DNA of 37,387 nucleotides from an uncultured Clostridium sp. Lineage in GTDB: Bacteria > Bacillota > Clostridia > TANB77 > CAG-508. The notes under the pieces were generated by a model. That model was not told the DNA's origin. It was given only the letters and a program-made list of their open reading frames with translations, and ran no database searches. The stretch spans positions 1 through 37,387 of the forward strand of contig URZW01000013.1 of assembly GCA_900552555.1 (NCBI GenBank), read 5' to 3'. A program made the translations under genes and the position numbers. This document shows positions 33,348-37,387 of this stretch, piece by piece. The first letter of the stretch is position 1. Every line of letters begins with the position of its first letter.

Positions 33348-33530
33348 GGATTAAGGAACAGAAAAAATGCTCTTTAATCCTTAAAAAAATGGAATTAAAG
33401 AAATGCTCCTTAATAACCAAAAAAGAGAAAAAAGGGAAGGCTACTTAATCATAAAAAATGGGATTGAAGGAGTGTCCCTCAATCCCTTAAAAAGGGGAAA
33501 AGAAGGAACGTCCCTTAATCCCTCAAAAGC
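33348..33530. repeat. Cluster of four to five degenerate GGATTAA-arm palindromes
   Basis: The interval between spoIVB and murC, which converge, holds repeated units of the form GGGATT(A/G)A, a short core such as GGAACGTCCC or GGAGTGTCCC, then TTAATCCC or TCAATCCC. The clearest are AAGGATTAAGG...TTTAATCCTT (from 33348) and GGGATTGAAGGAGTGTCCC with TCAATCCC (about 33461-33488). The last unit overlaps the 3' end of murC. The core resembles that of the TGTCA-arm repeats elsewhere in the window. They may also serve as a two-way terminator. Confidence 0.7.
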
Positions 33531-34897
33531 ATTGGTCCTATTTGTGTAACAGTACCAGCACCTAAAGTCAAAATCAAATCATCTTTTTGAACATTATCTT
33601 TCAAATAAGAAACACATTCATCAAAATCAGGAATATATTTAGCATCCTTACCCAAAGAAATAATTTTATCAACCAAATCTTTAGAAGAAATATTATAAGT
33701 ATTAGTTTCTCTTGCAGCATAAATATCTAAAACAATAACATTGTCAAAATTCAATAATGCATGTGCAAAATCATCTAAAAGATTTTTAGTTCTACTATAA
33801 GTATGAGGTTGGAAAACAACCCAAGATTTATTATGTTTTTTATTTGCAACAGATTTTGAAGTTGCGACAATTTCAGTAGGGTGGTGACCATAATCGTCAT
33901 AGATACTAGCACCATTTATTTTTCCTTTAAACTCAAATCTTCTATGAGCACCTGTGAATTTTTTAAGTGCAGATTTTAAGTCTTTTTTATCAATTCCATA
34001 ATAATCACATAAAGATATACATGCTAAAGCATTTAAAACATTGTGACCACCGGGAACAGATAATTTAATATTTTCAAAAAATTCACCATTTTTATAAACA
34101 TCAAATTCAGGAAAACCATCATTATCAAATTCAATATTTTTAGCAACAAAATCTGCATTTGTATTGTCAATTCCATAAGTAATAATTTTGGCATTTGTAT
34201 ATTGCGGTAAATCTAGGCAATTTTTGTCATCACCATTAATTACTAATAAACCGTCATCAGGTAATAATTTAACATATTTAATAAATGCCTTTTTGATGTT
34301 TTCAAAAGTTTTAAAATAATCAAGATGGTCATTATCAATATTTAAAATTATTTCAGCTTTTGGACTAAATTTTAAGAAACTTTCTACATATTCACAAGCT
34401 TCTATAATAAAATGGTCACTGTTACCAACTCTGTAATTTCCATCAATAGCTTTCAAAAAAGCACCAACTTGAATACTTGGATCTTGTAAAGCTTCTAGGA
34501 AACATAGTGAAATCATAGATGTAGTTGTTGTTTTTCCATGTGTACCAGAGATGCAAATTGTGTCTTTATAGCATCTTGTAAGTTCACCTAAAAAATCAGC
34601 TCTTTCAATTGTTGGAATATTTAATCTTTTGGCTTCTAACATTTCAGGGTCATCTTGTTTTATTGCAGCAGAATAAACCACAACGTCAGAATTTGCAACA
34701 TCTTCTAAGTTATGACCAATTGTAACTTTAATTCCCATTGAGTTTAATTTGTCTGTGGCTTCTGATTTTGCCCAGTCTGAACCTGTAACATTAAAGCCCC
34801 AATTTGTAAGTATTGCAGCTATACCGCTCATACTTACTCCTCCGATACCTATCATATGTATGTTTTTGTATTTTTTAATGTTTTCTATGTTTGGCAT
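33515..34897 (-). CDS. murC: MurC, UDP-N-acetylmuramate--L-alanine ligase
   Basis: 460 residues from the ATG at 34897, eight bases after AGAGGAG; a GTG three codons earlier overlaps that site and is rejected. It adds the first amino acid of the peptidoglycan stem peptide. The N-terminal UDP-binding loop is GIGGVSMSGIA, the ATP loop is SGTHGKTTTT, NIDNDHLDYF is the Mur ligase central motif, and DDYGHHPTEI the C-terminal domain signature. It converges on spoIVB. Confidence 0.98.
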   Translation of the reverse strand: MPNIENIKKYKNIHMIGIGGVSMSGIAAILTNWGFNVTGSDWAKSEATDKLNSMGIKVTIGHNLEDVANSDVVVYSAAIKQDDPEMLEAKRLNIPTIERADFLGELTRCYKDTICISGTHGKTTTTSMISLCFLEALQDPSIQVGAFLKAIDGNYRVGNSDHFIIEACEYVESFLKFSPKAEIILNIDNDHLDYFKTFENIKKAFIKYVKLLPDDGLLVINGDDKNCLDLPQYTNAKIITYGIDNTNADFVAKNIEFDNDGFPEFDVYKNGEFFENIKLSVPGGHNVLNALACISLCDYYGIDKKDLKSALKKFTGAHRRFEFKGKINGASIYDDYGHHPTEIVATSKSVANKKHNKSWVVFQPHTYSRTKNLLDDFAHALLNFDNVIVLDIYAARETNTYNISSKDLVDKIISLGKDAKYIPDFDECVSYLKDNVQKDDLILTLGAGTVTQIGPMLLRD

Positions 34898-35308
34898 TTT
34901 TTTCACTCCTCTAAGTTTTATAAATTAATTAATTATATAAATTGAATTGTGTCTGTTCTATTTATATAAATTTATTATTTATTTATTGACATATTTTTAA
35001 CAGGTAGATTATATAATTATATAGTTCAAAATTCAAGTGTTTTTGGAAAATTAATCTTATAAAATAAGTATATTTTTATAATTCACAGTTTATGAAATAA
35101 ATTATTTTAAAATTTAATAATATATTTTTTTAAATATATCATAATCAACCAAATGAACAAATCTGAGTGTGAATTTGGGGAAACTAATTAACGGTACATT
35201 TTTTAATATATTAATTATTATTTTTAATTATATAAAATATTTTGTTTATATATTTTCAAAAATGGATATTGCTAATTAAAAAATATTTTATAAAAAATGT
35301 AAAAAAAA
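34898..35308. other. AT-rich intergenic region between murC and spoVG
   Basis: About 410 bases without a convincing gene on either strand. A plus-strand TTGACA (34986-34991) with TTATAT 17 bases later could start transcription about 390 bases upstream of spoVG. No strong hairpin or repeat was seen. Confidence 0.5.
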
Positions 35309-35337
35309 GAAGGAAAAAAATTTTTTATGGAGAATAA
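35309..35337 (+). promoter_or_regulatory. Sigma-H promoter of spoVG
   Basis: GAAGGAAAA (35309-35317), an 11-base spacer and GGAGAATAA (35329-35337) match the Bacillus sigma-H consensus RnAGGAwWW and RnnGAATww at every defined position. spoVG is a classical sigma-H gene in Bacillus, so sequence and gene identity support one another. Confidence 0.85.
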
Positions 35338-35406
35338 TAGAGTAAGTACATAAGAATAAACTAATATGTACAAAATTTAAAACTTAAGGAAGGACGGTGC
35401 ACTAAA

Positions 35407-35679
35407 ATGCAAATCACAGATGTACGTTTAAGAAAAGTAAATTCAGAGAACAGAATGAAAGCTGTTGCTTCTGTAACATTCGATAACGAATTCGCAGTAC
35501 ACGATATCAAAGTTATCGAAAGCCAAAATGGATTATTCATAGCTATGCCTAGCAGAAAAACTCCAAACGGAGAATTCAGAGATATAGCACATCCAATCAA
35601 TGCTGAAACAAGAGAGAAAATTCAAAAAGCTATATTAGAAGCTTATGAAGCTCCAGAAACAGAAGAATCAGCAGAATAA
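35407..35679 (+). CDS. spoVG: SpoVG, RNA/DNA-binding regulator
   Basis: 90 residues. MQITDVRLRKVNSENRMKA and GLFIAMPSRKTPNGEFRDIAHPI are diagnostic, and length is normal. SpoVG binds nucleic acid and affects sporulation septation and other developmental traits. AAGGAAGGA lies some 10 bases before the ATG. It is monocistronic, with a sigma-H promoter and its own terminator. Confidence 0.97.
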   Translation: MQITDVRLRKVNSENRMKAVASVTFDNEFAVHDIKVIESQNGLFIAMPSRKTPNGEFRDIAHPINAETREKIQKAILEAYEAPETEESAE

Positions 35680-35683
35680 TATA

Positions 35684-35725
35684 AAAAAGAGGTTATGAAA
35701 AATAAATTTTCAGCCTCTTTTATTT
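35684..35725 (+). terminator. Rho-independent terminator after spoVG
   Basis: AAAAGAGGTTATGAAAA pairs with TTTTCAGCCTCTTTT with a small internal mismatch, followed by ATTTTT. Confidence 0.85.
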
Positions 35726-35727
35726 TT

Positions 35728-35860
35728 GTCCATTCGGGGACGGTTCTTTTTGGGACATTTTGGAAAAAAATGGTATTGGCTGTAAATGTTGATATTAAAG
35801 AAATATATAAAATATTCTATTAAAAATTGATGTCCCAAAAAGAACCGTCCCCAAATGGAC
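35728..35860. repeat. REP-like palindrome pair, GTCCA-arm class
   Basis: The 30-base unit 35728-35757 and its inverted partner 35831-35860 differ at one position and are 73 bases apart. The core GGGGACGGTTC followed by TTTTTGGGACA is of a type widespread in Clostridia. It shares GGGACG with the TGTCA-arm pairs but has different outer arms. It lies between the convergent spoVG and asd genes. Confidence 0.85.
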
Positions 35861-35871
35861 AAAAAATTATT

Positions 35872-36864
35872 TTAAATTAAAAGTAGTTTTTCTAAAATTT
35901 GAACAGCATTAGTAGCAGCACCTTTACGCAAGTTATCAGCAACAACCCACAAATTAATACCAAAAGGAACACTATAATCTCGCCTAATTCTACCAACAAA
36001 AACTTCATCGTAACCATCAGCTTTAGAAGCCAAAGGATAATAATCCTTTTCAACATCATCAACAAGGATAATACCCGGAGAATTTTGCAAAAGCATCTTA
36101 ACATCATAAATATCGAAATTAGATTTAAATTCAACATTTATGCTTTCACTATGGCAATTCATAACAGGAACACGAACGCAAGTTGCTGTAATAGGAAGCA
36201 ATGGTTTATTCAAAATTTTTCTAGTTTCATTAATCATTTTGTATTCTTCTTTTGTATACCCATCTGATTCAAACACATCAATATGAGGTAAGCAGTTATT
36301 AAAAATTGGATGTTGAAATTTTTTTGGAGCTAATCCTTTAAAACCATTTTCCAAATCTTCAATGCCAGCTTTCCCAGCACCTGAAACGGCTTGATAAGTT
36401 GAATATACAATTCTTTTTATTTTATATCTATCGTCTAGTGGCTTTAGAGCAACAACTGCTTGAATTGTTGAACAGTTTGGATTTGCAATAATTCCTTTGT
36501 TTTCAAATATTTTCTCTGGGTTAACTTCTGGAACAACCAAAGGAACATTTTTATCCATTCTGTAAACGCTACTGTTATCAATTACAGTACATCCTGATTG
36601 AACAGCAATAGGAATGTATTTTTTAGAAACACTTCCACCAGCACAGAAAATTGCATAATCAAATTTGAATTTAAAAGATTCTTCTGTTAATTCTTGAATT
36701 ATGTAATTTTGACCTAAAAATTGTACTTTGCTTCCAGCAGACTTTTTAGAAGCAAATAATGTATATGTACAGTTCTTAAAGTTTTTTTCTTCCAAAACTT
36801 TTAATACAGTTCGACCAACTAAGCCGGTTGAACCTATTATCGCAACTTTATAATTTGTTTTCAA
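35872..36864 (-). CDS. asd: Aspartate-semialdehyde dehydrogenase
   Basis: 330 residues from a TTG at 36864. This start is chosen because GGAGGT lies seven bases upstream; an ATG five codons earlier contains that very site. The NADP loop is GSTGLVGRTVL, the catalytic cysteine lies in NPNCSTIQ near residue 128, and AVSGAGKAGIEDL and CVRVPVMNCHSE are family motifs. It makes aspartate semialdehyde for lysine, diaminopimelate, threonine and methionine, and so supplies the cell wall as murC does. Confidence 0.96.
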   Translation of the reverse strand: MKTNYKVAIIGSTGLVGRTVLKVLEEKNFKNCTYTLFASKKSAGSKVQFLGQNYIIQELTEESFKFKFDYAIFCAGGSVSKKYIPIAVQSGCTVIDNSSVYRMDKNVPLVVPEVNPEKIFENKGIIANPNCSTIQAVVALKPLDDRYKIKRIVYSTYQAVSGAGKAGIEDLENGFKGLAPKKFQHPIFNNCLPHIDVFESDGYTKEEYKMINETRKILNKPLLPITATCVRVPVMNCHSESINVEFKSNFDIYDVKMLLQNSPGIILVDDVEKDYYPLASKADGYDEVFVGRIRRDYSVPFGINLWVVADNLRKGAATNAVQILEKLLLI

Positions 36865-37030
36865 AGTAAATACCTCCATAATCTTTTTTTATTTTAGTAT
36901 ATTTATTTGAAATTGAAAATGTTACAGGAATATTTCAGAAAGCTTGCTTTATATTGAAAGTAATTCTGAAACAGACTCAGACCCATATATATTGGAAAAA
37001 GATAAATAAAACATCGAAAAATGTCAAAAT
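36865..37030. other. Intergenic region upstream of asd
   Basis: Non-coding AT-rich sequence that must hold the asd promoter on the minus strand. I found no convincing -35/-10 pair and no notable repeat. Confidence 0.4.
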
Positions 37031-37037
37031 ATTTTTC

Positions 37038-37067
37038 TTGACAGGTTATGTAAAATCATGTTAATAT
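37038..37067 (+). promoter_or_regulatory. Promoter near the right edge
   Basis: TTGACA (37038-37043), an 18-base spacer and TAATAT (37062-37067). It reads rightwards toward the gene that is cut by the edge. Confidence 0.6.
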
Positions 37068-37069
37068 AT

Positions 37070-37110
37070 AGCCATGCAATTAATTAGACATTGCATGGCT
37101 AAAAATTTTT
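37070..37110 (+). promoter_or_regulatory. 11-base inverted repeat over the transcription start
   Basis: AGCCATGCAAT (37070-37080) is the exact reverse complement of 37090-37100, followed by AAAAATTTTT. Position suggests either an operator or a terminator/attenuator directly downstream of the promoter at 37038. Confidence 0.55.
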
Positions 37111-37341
37111 AAAACAATTAAAATGAAAATCAAGCAACTTAGGAAAGACAAAAAATATTCAAAATAATTTAATCTAAATATTAATTCTAAAAAATCCAAG
37201 ATTAAATAAAAGTTAAATCAAATTTGAAAATATTCCCATGTATTATAATAAATGTTAATAATGTTAATATAGTTTTAAATTTTATCTTAAATTATGTATT
37301 GATATTGAAATGTAGTAAAAAATAAAAGCAAGGTGTTAATG

Positions 37342-37387
37342 ATGCTAATACACGAAGGTTTAATAAAAATGTCAAAAAATTATAGTC
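37342..37387 (+). CDS. Start of a gene cut by the window edge
   Basis: An ATG at 37342 (or the adjacent one at 37339) follows AAGGTG and opens a frame beginning MLIHEGLIKMSKNYS that runs off the end. Too little is visible to name it. Confidence 0.5.
   Translation, partial: MLIHEGLIKMSKNYS

Noticed and set aside
37123..37167. Fourteen-codon frame resembling the start of a helix-turn-helix repressor
   Set aside because: It stops after MKIKQLRKDKKYSK and has no ribosome site; chance resemblance is likely.

Overview
The window is very AT-rich (roughly 30% G+C by eye) and reads as the chromosome of an endospore-forming Clostridia-like Firmicute, probably an uncultured gut anaerobe. The reasons are an alpha/beta-type spore protein (SASP), SpoIVB, SpoVG with a near-perfect sigma-H promoter, a SufCBDSU iron-sulphur operon with the SufU scaffold, the order era-yqzL-recO, and strong Gram-positive ribosome binding sites. 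I saw no rRNA, tRNA, CRISPR array or transposase gene.

Layout. 1-970 holds a small membrane protein and a DtxR-fold regulator with its own promoter and a palindromic operator. 995-6970 is the SUF operon (sufC, sufB, sufD, a HAD-type nucleotidase, sufS, sufU); a tiny minus-strand gene with its own promoter and terminator sits between sufB and sufD. 6997-7340 is a self-contained unit with a long 5' hairpin and a 53-residue membrane peptide. 7473-9277 holds mnmA and tcdA, tRNA-modification genes that fit beside a sulphur-mobilising operon. 9421-11427 encodes a MATE transporter fused to a cytidylate-kinase-like domain. 11464-16821 is a housekeeping block: rplU, rpmA, a GT4 glycosyltransferase, era, yqzL, recO, hpf. 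17251-19043 holds a SASP gene and a Cof-type phosphatase, separated by a 437-base imperfect inverted repeat. 19173-31920 is a Tad/Flp-like pilus locus of unusual composition: CpaB-like, two CpaE-like proteins, a CpaF-type ATPase with an N-terminal membrane anchor, a fused TadB-TadC-like protein, and eight small to large single-anchor proteins in at least two paralogous families. 32096-36864 holds spoIVB, murC, spoVG and asd. A gene is cut by the right edge.

The most striking observation cuts across these regions. Four conserved genes (sufD, the Cof-type phosphatase, a pilin-like gene and spoIVB) are each interrupted by exactly one +1 frame change, and in all four the break is an in-frame CGG codon: dropping its C restores the family sequence, with the resulting GGA or GGT read as glycine. 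In two of them that glycine belongs to a conserved catalytic motif. Reading the window codon by codon I found CGG in frame only five times, these four and once in a small membrane protein, although the trinucleotide occurs out of frame dozens of times. This suggests recurrent +1 frameshifting, or four-base decoding, at an otherwise avoided CGG codon. A systematic sequence artefact must be excluded.

Other threads. Palindromic REP-like pairs with a shared GGGACG core and interchangeable outer arms recur at five places. The regulator at the head of the SUF operon appears to have lost the DtxR/MntR metal ligands and gained a four-cysteine tail, so it may sense Fe-S clusters. Ribosomal protein L27 lacks the cleaved N-terminal extension usual in Firmicutes, and the Prp protease gene is absent between rplU and rpmA.
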